64,000 nt of DNA, from contig JAEYSV010000023.1 of NCBI GenBank assembly GCA_023434365.1, positions 38,525-102,524 of the forward strand, given 5' to 3'. Position numbers and translations under genes: made by a program. Shown piece by piece: positions 25,390 through 34,860 of this stretch. Origin of the DNA: Bacillota bacterium (GTDB lineage Bacteria; Bacillota; Clostridia; Lachnospirales; Lachnospiraceae). The notes under the pieces are model-generated. The model saw nothing but the letters and a program-made list of their open reading frames with translations, did not search any database and was not told where the DNA came from. Position 1 is the first letter of the stretch; every line of letters begins with the position of its first letter.

Positions 25390-27129
25390 ATGAAAAAATA
25401 CTTTATGTCTATGACTTTACAACGTAAAGTAAGACTTATGTTTTTGTATATGATGTTAGTCTGTATCCTTTTCTGTTTTACATTGTTCTATATTATTTTA
25501 GAAAGTAGGATGGAGACTAGCTCCATTGAAAAAGATAATAATAATCGTGTAGCGATTACCAATAACTATAGAATCGCAATGGATAATCTGAATAGTATCA
25601 GCCGACTGATTATGGTGAATAATCACGTGACGGAGTTCTTAACTGTAGATAATGTCACTGCTACAAAGGTAAAGAAGGCCGTGCAGGGGATCTATAATAT
25701 CCTGAATACATTTGATGTAAATTATTCGATTACGGTATTACGCCATGATAAACAGTATATCAATACTGGTCCTGGTATTACGTACATTAACAAGAGAGTG
25801 ATTTTTAGTGATTCATGGTTGACAGAAGTAAGGGCGCAAGAGGGAAAATATATCCTAAAATCAAGAAATGATGCTGCCTTTCGTTCTAATACGGAAGAAA
25901 TTATCACATTTACGCGTATCATTAATGATGTCAATACACAAAAAGAAATTGGATTACTAGCTATTAATATTCCAACTTCATTTTTTGAACAGACTTATAA
26001 TGGATTGATTGATAGTAAAAGTCATGTTTCGTTCTATGATAGAGAAGGTGTTGTGATAAGTTGTGATGATCGTGATTTTTTTACCCATCTTGATCTTACA
26101 AAAGACATTCCTTTTGGACAAACAATTGCAAAAGGAATTATTAATGAACAGGTAAGTACCTACCAGTGGATTCCGGATAATATTATTCTGACAACGTACT
26201 CAGAAGTGAACCTACTTGAAGGACTGACAGGTAGATTAGCCTGGGGGCTATTTGGTGGAGTTTTAATTTTATTAATATTTATGAATCAAATCAATAGCTA
26301 TTTGTCTAAAAATGTAACCAAACCGATTCAAAAACTGGTGAAAAGTATGGCTCAAGTTCAAAAAGGTTGGTTACACCGAGTGAGCATGAATGTCCCGGAT
26401 GATGAGATTGGACAGTTAAAAAATAGTTATAATGAGATGTTGATTGAAATCAATCAGCTGATTGAAGAGTTACTTCAAAAGGAAAAGAATCTGCAAAAGG
26501 CTGAACTGAATGCGCTTCAAGAGCAGATGAAACCTCATTTTCTATATAATACGCTTGATACCATTCGTTTCCTCTTACTTGATGGAGAGCACGAGAAAGC
26601 ATATCAAATGATAGAAACACTTGGGAATTTCTATCAGAAATTCCTTAGCAAAGGGAGCATTGATATTCCTATTACTGAGGAAATCAATATAGTAAGAGAT
26701 TATCTGATGTTACAAAAAAACAGATATGAGGACGTATTTGAGGATGAGTACGATATTCAGGAGGGACTGAATCTACGCGTGCCCCGACTGATTCTACAGC
26801 CACTTGTTGAAAATTCAATTTATCATGGATTACGACCAAAAGGGGAAAAAGGAATTATTCGACTATCGGCTTATCAAAAAGACAAAATCTTATACATTAA
26901 AATATATGATACTGGAATAGGAATGACAGCAGAGCAAATTCAGATGCTGTTTGACGGAAAAAACTCGAATAGCTTTGGATTTCAGGGCACAATGGAACGT
27001 ATCAGATACTACTATAAAACAGAGGATGTTTTTGAAATTCGTAGTAATGAAGGGGAATTTTGTGAAGTTGAGCTCAAACTCCCCATAGAGGAGGCAAGTC
27101 ATGTACCGGGTAATGATTATAGACGATGA
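25390..27129 (+). CDS. Sensor histidine kinase, YesM/LytS type
   Basis: A 579-residue membrane kinase. One membrane segment near residues 13-35 and a second near 285-305 bracket an extracellular sensing domain of about 250 residues. A HAMP linker (KNVTKPIQKLVKSM) follows, then the His_kinase domain with the phospho-acceptor His in QMKPHFLYNTLD, and a HATPase domain (PLVENSIYHG, DTGIGM). An in-frame GTG at 25315 has no ribosome site; AAGGGA about 12 bases upstream and the typical MKKYF start favour 25390. The response regulator gene overlaps its end. The pair probably senses extracellular sugar and controls this locus. Confidence 0.9.
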   Translation: MKKYFMSMTLQRKVRLMFLYMMLVCILFCFTLFYIILESRMETSSIEKDNNNRVAITNNYRIAMDNLNSISRLIMVNNHVTEFLTVDNVTATKVKKAVQGIYNILNTFDVNYSITVLRHDKQYINTGPGITYINKRVIFSDSWLTEVRAQEGKYILKSRNDAAFRSNTEEIITFTRIINDVNTQKEIGLLAINIPTSFFEQTYNGLIDSKSHVSFYDREGVVISCDDRDFFTHLDLTKDIPFGQTIAKGIINEQVSTYQWIPDNIILTTYSEVNLLEGLTGRLAWGLFGGVLILLIFMNQINSYLSKNVTKPIQKLVKSMAQVQKGWLHRVSMNVPDDEIGQLKNSYNEMLIEINQLIEELLQKEKNLQKAELNALQEQMKPHFLYNTLDTIRFLLLDGEHEKAYQMIETLGNFYQKFLSKGSIDIPITEEINIVRDYLMLQKNRYEDVFEDEYDIQEGLNLRVPRLILQPLVENSIYHGLRPKGEKGIIRLSAYQKDKILYIKIYDTGIGMTAEQIQMLFDGKNSNSFGFQGTMERIRYYYKTEDVFEIRSNEGEFCEVELKLPIEEASHVPGNDYRR

Positions 27130-27826
27130 AAAGTCCATTCGCAATTTATTAAAATTAACAGTATCGTGGAAAGAATTTGATCTTGAGGTTGTTGGGGAAG
27201 CGGCCAGTGGAATTGAAGCAGTGAATAAAATAGATGAGTTAAGACCAGATATCGCTTTTGTTGATATTCGTATGCCGTTTATGAATGGAATAGAATTTGC
27301 CAAATTGGCCATTAAACGTTACAAAAGACTGCGTATTATTATACTTACAGCGTTTGATGAGTTCGAGTACGCAAGAGAATGCATTGGGATTGGTGTCTCA
27401 GAGTATTTACTTAAGCCAATTGTTAGAACTGATATTCATAAGGCACTTACTCATGTAATAGCACAACTAGATGAAATGGGGCAGGAGGAGGAGGCTGTAA
27501 CAGAAGAAGTTAGCAGTATTGAAAAAATTCAGGAATATATCCGTAGAAATTATAGTGAGCCAGAGTTGAATCTGACATACATTGCGCAGGAGTTTGGGTT
27601 TAATGCCAGTTACTTAAGCCGCCGCTTCAAAGCAGAGTTAGGAATTAACCTAATCGATTTTATTATTCAATGTCGTATGGAGAAGGCAATTGAATGTATG
27701 AAAGCAAAGCAGATGATGTATATCACTGCGAAACAGGTAGGAATTCCGGATTCAAACTATTTTGGAAAATGTTTTAAGAAATATACAGGAAAGTCTTATT
27801 CTGATATGTTAAAAGAAAATTTATAA
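27101..27826 (+). CDS. AraC-type response regulator, YesN type
   Basis: A 241-residue regulator with a receiver domain (IIDDEKSIRNL; phospho-acceptor Asp in VDIRMPFMNG near residue 55; Lys in LLKPIVR) and a C-terminal AraC HTH domain with two helix-turn-helix units (AQEFGFNASYLSRRFK and AKQVGIPDSNYFGKCFKKYTG). The start overlaps the kinase gene by 29 bases, and GAGGAGG lies just upstream of the ATG. It probably activates the transporter and catabolic genes of the locus. Confidence 0.92.
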   Translation: MYRVMIIDDEKSIRNLLKLTVSWKEFDLEVVGEAASGIEAVNKIDELRPDIAFVDIRMPFMNGIEFAKLAIKRYKRLRIIILTAFDEFEYARECIGIGVSEYLLKPIVRTDIHKALTHVIAQLDEMGQEEEAVTEEVSSIEKIQEYIRRNYSEPELNLTYIAQEFGFNASYLSRRFKAELGINLIDFIIQCRMEKAIECMKAKQMMYITAKQVGIPDSNYFGKCFKKYTGKSYSDMLKENL

Positions 27827-27871
27827 CAGAACATTTACATGCGCAAAACGAATTATTGAGAGGATAGGAAA

Positions 27872-29005
27872 ATGACTGATAAGAAGCTTACCACGTCAAA
27901 GGTAAAAAAACATAATCAACATTTGATTTATAAACTTATCTATGAAGAGAAGGAGATTGCCAGACAGGAGATTGCCACTAAATTGAATTTGAGCCTACCA
28001 ACGGTTAATCAAAGCTTAAAGGTGCTTATGGAGCGAGGTATCATTGAATATGCCGGTAACTTTCAATCTACCGGAGGCAGAAAAGCACAGGTCATTATTC
28101 CCATTAACAATGCAAAAATAGCGGTCGGAGTGGATATCCGTAAAAAGGAAGTACGTATTCTTCTTGTGGATTTGTATGGAACAATACTAGATTATAAGAA
28201 GTCTAGTTTGCTTTTTACCGTGGGTGAAGAATATGGAAAGCAATTAAATGGGTTAATAGAAGAGCTGGTAAGCGCGAATAAGATAGAAAAAGAGAGTTTA
28301 CTAGGGGTAGGAATTTCCTTCCCTGGGGTATTAAATAAGGATTCGAGTCAGTTGCAATATGCGCCATCCCTTGATTTAAATGACTACCCACTTAAAATGC
28401 TAACCGAACAGATCGATTATCCATGCGTTATAGAAAATGATGCAAACGCTGGAGCATTTACGGAAATCTGGAATCGTGCTAACAAGGAACCAAGTATCTA
28501 CATAACAGTAGAAAAGGGAGTTGGCGGATGCATCATCCTTGGAAATGAGATATTAAAGGGAGCAGATAACCGTGCTGGAGAGTTTGGACATATGACCTTA
28601 TATCCAGGTGGAAGAACTTGTAGTTGTGGGGAAAAGGGTTGTCTTGAAGCATATATTAGTACTGCAAGATTATCTGAGGATTTAAATATTGAACTAGAAG
28701 ATTTTTTTGCAGGAATCGAACAGGGAAATCAAGAGTATCAGGCTATATGGGAAGATTACTTACACCATTTGTGTCTTGGTATTAATAACATATATACCGC
28801 ATTTAATACAAAAGTGATATTAGCAGGGCATTTAACTCCTTATCTAGTACCATACCTAAGTGATATTCGTATAAAACTTAAAGAGCTGTATTCCTTTGCA
28901 GGGGAAGAGGACGTCACATATCTTCAACTAACCAATTATTATACTAAAGCAATTGCAGTTGGTGCAGCATTACAATGGATTCATAAGTACATTGAAAGCA
29001 TATAA
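27872..29005 (+). CDS. ROK-family transcriptional repressor (XylR/NagC type)
   Basis: A 377-residue protein with an N-terminal winged helix (EIATKLNLSLPTVNQSLKVLMERGII) and a C-terminal ROK sugar-kinase-like domain. Seen: VENDANAGAF with the conserved Asp, VEKGVGGCIILGN, GEFGHMTLYPGG, and the zinc motif CSCGEKGCLEAY. These domains in this order define XylR/NagC-type repressors that release DNA on binding a sugar. Given the xylulokinase downstream, a XylR-like role with xylose or a related pentose as inducer is plausible. Confidence 0.9.
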   Translation: MTDKKLTTSKVKKHNQHLIYKLIYEEKEIARQEIATKLNLSLPTVNQSLKVLMERGIIEYAGNFQSTGGRKAQVIIPINNAKIAVGVDIRKKEVRILLVDLYGTILDYKKSSLLFTVGEEYGKQLNGLIEELVSANKIEKESLLGVGISFPGVLNKDSSQLQYAPSLDLNDYPLKMLTEQIDYPCVIENDANAGAFTEIWNRANKEPSIYITVEKGVGGCIILGNEILKGADNRAGEFGHMTLYPGGRTCSCGEKGCLEAYISTARLSEDLNIELEDFFAGIEQGNQEYQAIWEDYLHHLCLGINNIYTAFNTKVILAGHLTPYLVPYLSDIRIKLKELYSFAGEEDVTYLQLTNYYTKAIAVGAALQWIHKYIESI

Positions 29006-29031
29006 AAATGACAAGAAAGAAGGTAGTAATC

Positions 29032-29655
29032 ATGAGTTACCCAGTGAAGCAACTAACAGACAGTGCATTTAGAAAGTACGGAAGAGTATTTGAAAAGGAT
29101 TATGCACTCAACGAAACCATGGAGGTGATGAAGAAAACAGCGATTCCTGAGGATGTAATCTATGTTGCCTCGGTTCCAGAATTAGAAAGCCTTGAAGTCT
29201 TTAACACATTACAGGATAGTTTCTTTGGAGGACTACCAATTCAGATAGGTTATTGCAATGGTCATAATCAAAAACTGAATGCCCTGGAATATCATCGTTC
29301 TTCAGAACTGAATCTGGCTGTTACTGATATGATTTTGCTAATTGGAAGTCAACAGGATATAACAGACGATTTCCAGTATGACACATCTAAGGTGGAGGCA
29401 TTTTATGTGCCTGCCGGTACGTTAGTTGAAATGTATGCAACAACCTTACACTATGCACCTTGTGGCGTTGATGGTGCTGGATTTCAATGTATGGTAGTAC
29501 TTCCAAAAGATACAAATCTTGATTTGGTTACTGTACCAAGTGGTGCCAAGGAAGATAGACTGTTAACAGCCAGAAACAAATGGTTGATTGCACACGAAGA
29601 GGCAGGAATTGAAGGTGCCTTTGTAGGATTAGTTGGTGAAAATATTACAGTATAA
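29032..29655 (+). CDS. DUF4867 family protein
   Basis: A 207-residue soluble protein of the DUF4867 family; its role is not established. The middle part (FYVPAGTLVEMYATTLHYAPC) looks like a cupin barrel of the ureidoglycolate-lyase/sugar-isomerase sort, with a possible metal site. The ORF is open from an ATG at 29008, but AAGAAGGTAG just before the ATG at 29032 favours the later start. The gene starts 26 bases after the ROK repressor and is followed by an isomerase, so it may handle a pentose derivative; that is inference. Confidence 0.8.
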   Translation: MSYPVKQLTDSAFRKYGRVFEKDYALNETMEVMKKTAIPEDVIYVASVPELESLEVFNTLQDSFFGGLPIQIGYCNGHNQKLNALEYHRSSELNLAVTDMILLIGSQQDITDDFQYDTSKVEAFYVPAGTLVEMYATTLHYAPCGVDGAGFQCMVVLPKDTNLDLVTVPSGAKEDRLLTARNKWLIAHEEAGIEGAFVGLVGENITV

Positions 29656-29749
29656 CCACTTAACTTAAGCTAGTTAATCTTAGCAAGAGCCTTAACTCGC
29701 GCTGGGATAGAAACAAATATAAATATAAAAGAAAGAAAGAGGAGATCAC

Positions 29750-31219
29750 ATGAATAACAGACCAGTAGCAAAAATCGGTATTGTTGCCGTAAGTAGAGAT
29801 TGTTTTCCTATGACATTATCAGAATCAAGAAGAAAAGCTGTAGTAGCTGAGTACACGAAAAAGTATGGTGACATTTATGAGTGCCCAATCTGTGTAGAAA
29901 ATGAATTACATATGAGAACGGCTCTTGCTGACATAAGAGAAGCTGGGGTTAATACCTTAGTCATTTACCTTGGTAATTTTGGTCCTGAATCCAGCGAAAC
30001 ATTACTTGCCAAAGAATTTGGCGGTCCAGTTATGTTCGTGGCAGCCGCTGAAGAAACTGGTGACAATCTCATTGGTGGACGTGGCGATGCTTATTGTGGA
30101 ATGTTAAATGCTAGTTATAACTTAAACCTACGTAATGTAAAAGCGTATATTCCAGAGTATCCAGTTGGCACTGCTTTAGAATGCGCAGATATGATTGCTG
30201 AATTTGCTCCTATTGCGAGAGCAATCATTGGATTATCAAACTTAAAAATCATTTCTTTTGGACCAAGACCACAAGATTTCTTAGCATGTAATGCACCAAT
30301 CAGACAGCTTTATAACTTAGGGGTAGAGATTGAAGAAAACTCCGAATTAGATTTATTTGAAGCATTCAATAAGCATGCTGGCGATGAACGTATTCCAGAA
30401 GTAGTAAAGAGTATGGAAGAAGAACTTGGAGAAGGAAATAAAAAACCTGAAATCTTAGCAAAACTTGCGCAGTATGAGCTTACCTTACTTGACTGGGTAG
30501 AAGCACATAAAGGCAGCAGAGAATTTGTAACTATAGCAGGAAAATGCTGGCCTGCATTCCAGACTCAGTTTGGATGCGTTCCATGTTACGTAAACAGCCG
30601 TTTAACAGAACGTGGTATTCCTGTTTCCTGTGAAGTGGATATCTGGGGTGCATTAAGTGAATACATTGGAACTGTTGTTAGTGAAGATACTGTAACGTTA
30701 CTTGACATTAACAATACCGTACCATCTGATATGTATGAATCTGATATTAAAGGCAAGTTTAACTATACATTAAAAGATACGTTTATGGGATTCCATTGCG
30801 GCAATACAGCAGCAAGCAAATTAAGCTTCTGTGCAATGAAATATCAGATGATCATGGCAAGAAGTCTTCCAGAGGAAGTAACACAGGGTACGTTAGAGGG
30901 AGATATTATTCCTGGAGATATTACCTTCTTCCGTTTACAAAGTACAGCAGACGCTAAACTTCAAGCATATATTGCCCAGGGAGAGGTACTTCCTGTAGCT
31001 ACCCGTTCGTTTGGTGCAATCGGTGTCTTTGCAATCAAAGATATGGGAAGATTCTATCGATATGAGTTAATTCAAAAGAATTACCCACATCATGGCGCAG
31101 TTGCCTTTGGTCACTTTGGAAAAGCTTTATTTGAAGTGTTCCGCTATTTTGGAGTGGAGAGTATTGGATTTAATCGTCCGGAAGGAATGTTATATCCTGT
31201 AGAAAATCCGTTCAAATAA
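29750..31219 (+). CDS. L-fucose/L-arabinose isomerase-like protein
   Basis: A 489-residue protein of the FucI/AraA fold. Seen: IGIVAVSRDCFP at the N terminus, VNTLVIYLGNFGPES, and in the C-terminal half GKCWPAFQTQFGCVPC, then CEVDIWGAL and HCGNTAASKL, the regions holding the Mn2+-binding Glu, Asp and His in family members. It resembles neither classical AraA nor XylA closely, so the substrate (xylose, arabinose, fucose or another aldose) is open. GAGGAG lies 8 bases before the ATG. Its product would pass to the kinase downstream. Confidence 0.8.
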   Translation: MNNRPVAKIGIVAVSRDCFPMTLSESRRKAVVAEYTKKYGDIYECPICVENELHMRTALADIREAGVNTLVIYLGNFGPESSETLLAKEFGGPVMFVAAAEETGDNLIGGRGDAYCGMLNASYNLNLRNVKAYIPEYPVGTALECADMIAEFAPIARAIIGLSNLKIISFGPRPQDFLACNAPIRQLYNLGVEIEENSELDLFEAFNKHAGDERIPEVVKSMEEELGEGNKKPEILAKLAQYELTLLDWVEAHKGSREFVTIAGKCWPAFQTQFGCVPCYVNSRLTERGIPVSCEVDIWGALSEYIGTVVSEDTVTLLDINNTVPSDMYESDIKGKFNYTLKDTFMGFHCGNTAASKLSFCAMKYQMIMARSLPEEVTQGTLEGDIIPGDITFFRLQSTADAKLQAYIAQGEVLPVATRSFGAIGVFAIKDMGRFYRYELIQKNYPHHGAVAFGHFGKALFEVFRYFGVESIGFNRPEGMLYPVENPFK

Positions 31220-31233
31220 GTTGTGATGAATTG

Positions 31234-31268
31234 GGACAAAGGAACAATCTGTTTCTTTGTCCTTCTTT
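31234..31268 (+). terminator. Weak terminator between isomerase and kinase genes
   Basis: GGACAAAG-GAACA pairs with TGTTT-CTTTGTCC, followed by TTCTTT. The T-tract is interrupted, so partial read-through into the kinase gene is likely. Confidence 0.6.
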
Positions 31269-31303
31269 AAAGGACTATTTGCATAATAACAGGAGGAAAA
31301 GAG

Positions 31304-32773
31304 ATGCTATATATTGGTATAGATTTGGGGACTTCTGCAGTTAAACTTTTATTAATGAGTGTAGATGGTACCATCGAAAAGATTGTTTCAAAGGAATATC
31401 CAATTTACTTTCCACAGCCAGGTTGGTCGGAACAAAACCCTACAGATTGGTGGCAGGCAGTAAAAGAAGGAATTAAAGAATTAACCGTAGACTGTGATAA
31501 ATCACTGGTAGGAGGCATCAGTTTTGGTGGTCAGATGCATGGTTTAGTCATTCTTGATGAAATGGATGAGGTAATTAGACCAGCCCTACTTTGGAATGAC
31601 AGTCGTACTTATAAAGAATGTGATTATCTTAATCAAGTAATAGGAACAGATAAATTATCAGAATATACTGGTAATATATCATTTACTGGCTTTACCGCTC
31701 CAAAAATTCTATGGGTAAAGAATCAGGAGCCAGAAAACTTTGCACGTATTAACAAGATTATGTTACCAAAAGATTATATTGCTTATCTATTATCAGGGGT
31801 TCATTGCACTGATGTATCAGATGCTTCTGGTATGCTTTTATTTGATGTAGCGAACAAATGCTGGTCAAAAGAAATGATTGAAATTTGTGGAATTAAAGAA
31901 GAGCAATTAGCGGGTATATATGAGAGCTATGATACCGTAGGCTTTTTAAAAGAGGAACTTGCTAAGGAATTCGGTTTTGGTGACAAGGTTAGAATTGTTG
32001 CAGGAGCAGGTGATAATGCTGCAGCTGCAGTTGGAACAGGAACAGTTGGAGAAGGTTCTTGCAATATCAGTCTTGGTACAAGTGGAACTGTTTTTATCGC
32101 CAGCAAGGAATTTCGTGTAGATGAAAATAATGCACTACATGCATTTGCTCATGCAGATGGAAAGTTTCATCTTATGGGATGTATGTTAAGTGCAGCTTCC
32201 TGCAATAACTGGTGGGTAAGCGATATTCTAGGAAGCAAAGATTTTGCTGGAGAACAGGAAGCAATAGATAATCTTGGTGATAATCATGTATACTTCTTGC
32301 CATATCTGATGGGAGAACGTTCTCCTCATAATGATCCTGATGCAAGAGGTATGTTTATTGGACTTACGATGGATACAAAACGTTCGGATATGACTCAGGC
32401 GGTATTAGAAGGCGTTGCTTTTGCGTTAAGAGATTCATTCGAAGTAGCCAAGTCACTTGGGATAGAAATTAATCGAACCAAAATCTGTGGAGGCGGAGCA
32501 AAATCACCTCTATGGAAGAAAATGATTGCCAATATATTGAATGTCAAGGTAGATGTCATTGAGAGTGAAGAAGGACCTGCTTACGGTGGAGCAATCTTAG
32601 CTGCAGTGGCCAATGGGGAATATCAGAGTGTTGAAGAGGCAGCGAATACTCTTGTAAAAGTAGTCGATACAGTAGAGCCTGAGATGGAGCTCGTTGAAAA
32701 ATATGAAGCTCGTTATCAGAAGTTTAAGAAACTGTATCCAGCTGTAAAACAAGTATATAAGGAGATTAAATAA
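31304..32773 (+). CDS. xylB: Xylulokinase (FGGY family)
   Basis: A 489-residue sugar kinase that phosphorylates D-xylulose to xylulose-5-phosphate. Seen: the ATP-binding IGIDLGTSAVK at the N terminus, PGWSEQNPTDWW, the GGQMHGLV substrate loop near residue 76, WNDSRT with the catalytic Asp region, GAGDNAAAAVGTG near residue 227, and GGGAKSPLWKKM near the C terminus. The MHG motif is typical of XylB rather than glycerol kinase or ribulokinase. The transaldolase gene begins one base after its stop. Confidence 0.92.
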   Translation: MLYIGIDLGTSAVKLLLMSVDGTIEKIVSKEYPIYFPQPGWSEQNPTDWWQAVKEGIKELTVDCDKSLVGGISFGGQMHGLVILDEMDEVIRPALLWNDSRTYKECDYLNQVIGTDKLSEYTGNISFTGFTAPKILWVKNQEPENFARINKIMLPKDYIAYLLSGVHCTDVSDASGMLLFDVANKCWSKEMIEICGIKEEQLAGIYESYDTVGFLKEELAKEFGFGDKVRIVAGAGDNAAAAVGTGTVGEGSCNISLGTSGTVFIASKEFRVDENNALHAFAHADGKFHLMGCMLSAASCNNWWVSDILGSKDFAGEQEAIDNLGDNHVYFLPYLMGERSPHNDPDARGMFIGLTMDTKRSDMTQAVLEGVAFALRDSFEVAKSLGIEINRTKICGGGAKSPLWKKMIANILNVKVDVIESEEGPAYGGAILAAVANGEYQSVEEAANTLVKVVDTVEPEMELVEKYEARYQKFKKLYPAVKQVYKEIK

Positions 32774-32774
32774 T

Positions 32775-33431
32775 ATGAGATTTTTTATTGATACAGCAAA
32801 TGTGGAAGATATTAAAAAAGCAAATGACATGGGAGTAATCTGTGGAGTTACTACCAATCCTTCTTTGATTGCAAAAGAAGGAAGAGATTTTAATCAGGTC
32901 ATTGCAGAAATTGCATCTATCGTAGATGGTCCAATCAGTGGAGAAGTTAAAGCTACAACAGTGGATGCTGATGGGATGATTAAGGAAGGAAGAGAAATTG
33001 CAAAAATCCATAAAAATATGGTAGTAAAAATTCCAATGACAGTCGAAGGGTTAAAAGCATGTAAAGTGCTTACCGAAGAAGGAATCAAGACCAATGTTAC
33101 CTTAGTATTTACGACTGCACAGGCATTGTTGGCAGCAAGGGCAGGAGCTACCTATGTTTCTCCTTTCCTTGGACGTCTTGATGATATTAGTATGCCAGGG
33201 ATAGAATTAGTCAGAGATATTGCGGCTTGTTACAGAATGGCAAAGGATATTAACACGCAAATCATAGCTGCTAGTGTTAGAAATCCAATCCATGTACTTG
33301 ATTGTGCGATGGCAGGTGCAGATATTGCTACCGTTCCATATAGCGTAATAGAGCAGATGACAAAACATCCTCTTACGGATCAGGGAATTGCCAAGTTCCA
33401 GGCAGATTATAGAGCGGTATTTGGTGAGTAA
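32775..33431 (+). CDS. Short transaldolase/fructose-6-phosphate aldolase
   Basis: A 218-residue TIM-barrel aldolase of the TalC/Fsa type, which forms a Schiff base through a Lys. Seen: MRFFIDTANVEDIKKAN, GVTTNPSLIAKEG, VVKIPMTVEGLKA with the active-site Lys near residue 85, TLVFTTAQALLAARAGATYVSPF, and RNPIHV. It starts one base after the kinase stop codon. In this locus it would feed pentose phosphates into glycolysis as part of the non-oxidative pentose phosphate pathway. Confidence 0.92.
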   Translation: MRFFIDTANVEDIKKANDMGVICGVTTNPSLIAKEGRDFNQVIAEIASIVDGPISGEVKATTVDADGMIKEGREIAKIHKNMVVKIPMTVEGLKACKVLTEEGIKTNVTLVFTTAQALLAARAGATYVSPFLGRLDDISMPGIELVRDIAACYRMAKDINTQIIAASVRNPIHVLDCAMAGADIATVPYSVIEQMTKHPLTDQGIAKFQADYRAVFGE

Positions 33432-33507
33432 AGCAATTGCTTTACCTTGCGGTTTAGTAAGTAATAGAGGATTAAAAAGAAAAGATTTGGTTTGGGAGGA
33501 TTAAGGA

Positions 33508-34140
33508 ATGAATAGAAAAGGCTTTAGTCTTTCAGAAGTAATGATGACAGCCTCTAATGTTGTAATAGTTAGTATATTATGGATGTTTACTTCCATTCCA
33601 CTTCTTACGATTGGAGCTTCTACATCAGCGATGTACTATACTATTGTGAAGGTCATACGCAAAGAGACAGGAACTATAGGTAAGGAATACTTTAGAGCCT
33701 TTGTTTCTAATTTAAAACAAAGTTTGTTGCCGAGTTTCTTGTTTGTAATATATCTCACTATCATGATTGTGGATTGCTATAATTATTTTCAGGAAGGAAA
33801 GTATTATACGATTTCACTTGGAGGATGGATCATTGTTTTACTATTATTACTAGTATTTTTAAGTTATCTTTTTGCGGTTATGTCAAGATTTCAAAATAGT
33901 TTTTTGGCTCTGCTACGATTATCAGTGCAAATGGCTTTAACGAATTATAAAACGACGTTACTATCCTTATTACTTTGCTTTGCTGGACTTGTAATTGCGT
34001 GGAGCTATCTACCGATTGCAATTTTAGTACCCGGTGTCTTAGGATACTTGCATAGCTTTTTATTTGAACCTATTTTTAAAAAATATATGCCTGAGGTGAA
34101 GCCGGGAAGTCCTGAGTCTGAACTGTGGTATAATAACTAA
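33508..34140 (+). CDS. YesL-like (DUF624) membrane protein
   Basis: A 210-residue membrane protein with about five hydrophobic segments and the DUF624 N-terminal signature (WMFTSIPLLTIGASTSAMYYT). Such proteins are encoded beside YesM/YesN pairs and sugar ABC transporters in Firmicutes, and are thought to assist those systems, but their action is unknown. It is the last gene of the 19.8-34.1 kb sugar locus and is followed by a strong terminator. GGGAGG precedes the ATG. Confidence 0.85.
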   Translation: MNRKGFSLSEVMMTASNVVIVSILWMFTSIPLLTIGASTSAMYYTIVKVIRKETGTIGKEYFRAFVSNLKQSLLPSFLFVIYLTIMIVDCYNYFQEGKYYTISLGGWIIVLLLLLVFLSYLFAVMSRFQNSFLALLRLSVQMALTNYKTTLLSLLLCFAGLVIAWSYLPIAILVPGVLGYLHSFLFEPIFKKYMPEVKPGSPESELWYNN

Positions 34141-34147
34141 GTTATTT

Positions 34148-34189
34148 AAAAACAAGGAAGTCGGCATTTTGCTGACTTCCTTGTTTTTT
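34148..34189 (+). terminator. Intrinsic terminator closing the sugar locus
   Basis: AAAAACAAGGAAGTCGGCA pairs with TGCTGACTTCCTTGTTTTT (one mismatch). The T-run passes directly into the second copy of the 111-bp repeat. Confidence 0.92.
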
Positions 34190-34294
34190 ATGATATAGGA
34201 AATTGCTAATTTCCTATATCATAAAAAACGCTCCGCGAGGATGCACATGACGCGCATATGGAAGTTTGTCACTATCGTGACAGCGCGTCAGCGC
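34184..34294 (+). repeat. 111-bp palindromic intergenic repeat, copy 2
   Basis: Matches 2700-2810 at 110 of 111 bases in the same orientation, and again begins in the T-run of an intrinsic terminator. The same two hairpins are present. A third, unrelated hairpin (GAGTTT/AAACTC, about 34297-34316) follows. It lies between the end of the sugar locus and the end of the rubrerythrin gene. Confidence 0.9.
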
Positions 34295-34320
34295 ATGAGT
34301 TTCGCTAGCAAAACTCTTTC

Positions 34321-34860
34321 TTATACTGTTGGAACATATTCGCTATAGTATCCTTGTGGGAAACCACAAACTGGACAAATTCTAGGTGCACATTTGGCCT
34401 GCATAATGTTTCCACATTGCATACATACCCATAGAATATCTTTGGTTCTACAAAAAAAGTCACCCAATGCAAGATCGCCTGCTAAGACACGAAATTCGGC
34501 ATGTTGGTTCTGGTCAATGTTTCCAACACCACTAAATAAACCGGCAATTTGGTCATAGCCTTCTTCTCTTGCAACACGTGCAAATTCCTGATATACAACA
34601 TTACTCATCTCCAGTTCATCTTCTGCAGATTCCTGAAGATTTTCTAAGGTAGTAGGTAATGTGCCTTCGCTCAATTGTCTTAACCAGATGCGGGCATGTT
34701 CCTTATTGTGTTTAGCTGTTGTGTCATAAACGACTCCAATTTCAATATAGCCTTCATTACGAGCGGTATCTGCTTTAATCAAATTCTGTGTACTAATCAT
34801 TAATTCCTTTTCATAAGCAGTCATTAGGTTTTGGTAGGTTCTGCTTTCTAGAAAAGACAT
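34321..34860 (-). CDS. Rubrerythrin
   Basis: A 179-residue di-iron peroxidase that reduces hydrogen peroxide in anaerobes. The N-terminal four-helix domain has the Glu and His pattern of the di-iron site (ENDs include YIEIGVVYD, NKEHARIW and QNQHAEFR), and the C-terminal rubredoxin-like domain binds one iron through CMQC near residue 146 and CPVC near residue 161. AGGAGG precedes the ATG. It is divergent from the hydrogenase operon by 70-160 bases, which suggests a shared link to oxidative stress or electron supply, though this is inference. Confidence 0.93.
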   Translation of the reverse strand: MSFLESRTYQNLMTAYEKELMISTQNLIKADTARNEGYIEIGVVYDTTAKHNKEHARIWLRQLSEGTLPTTLENLQESAEDELEMSNVVYQEFARVAREEGYDQIAGLFSGVGNIDQNQHAEFRVLAGDLALGDFFCRTKDILWVCMQCGNIMQAKCAPRICPVCGFPQGYYSEYVPTV

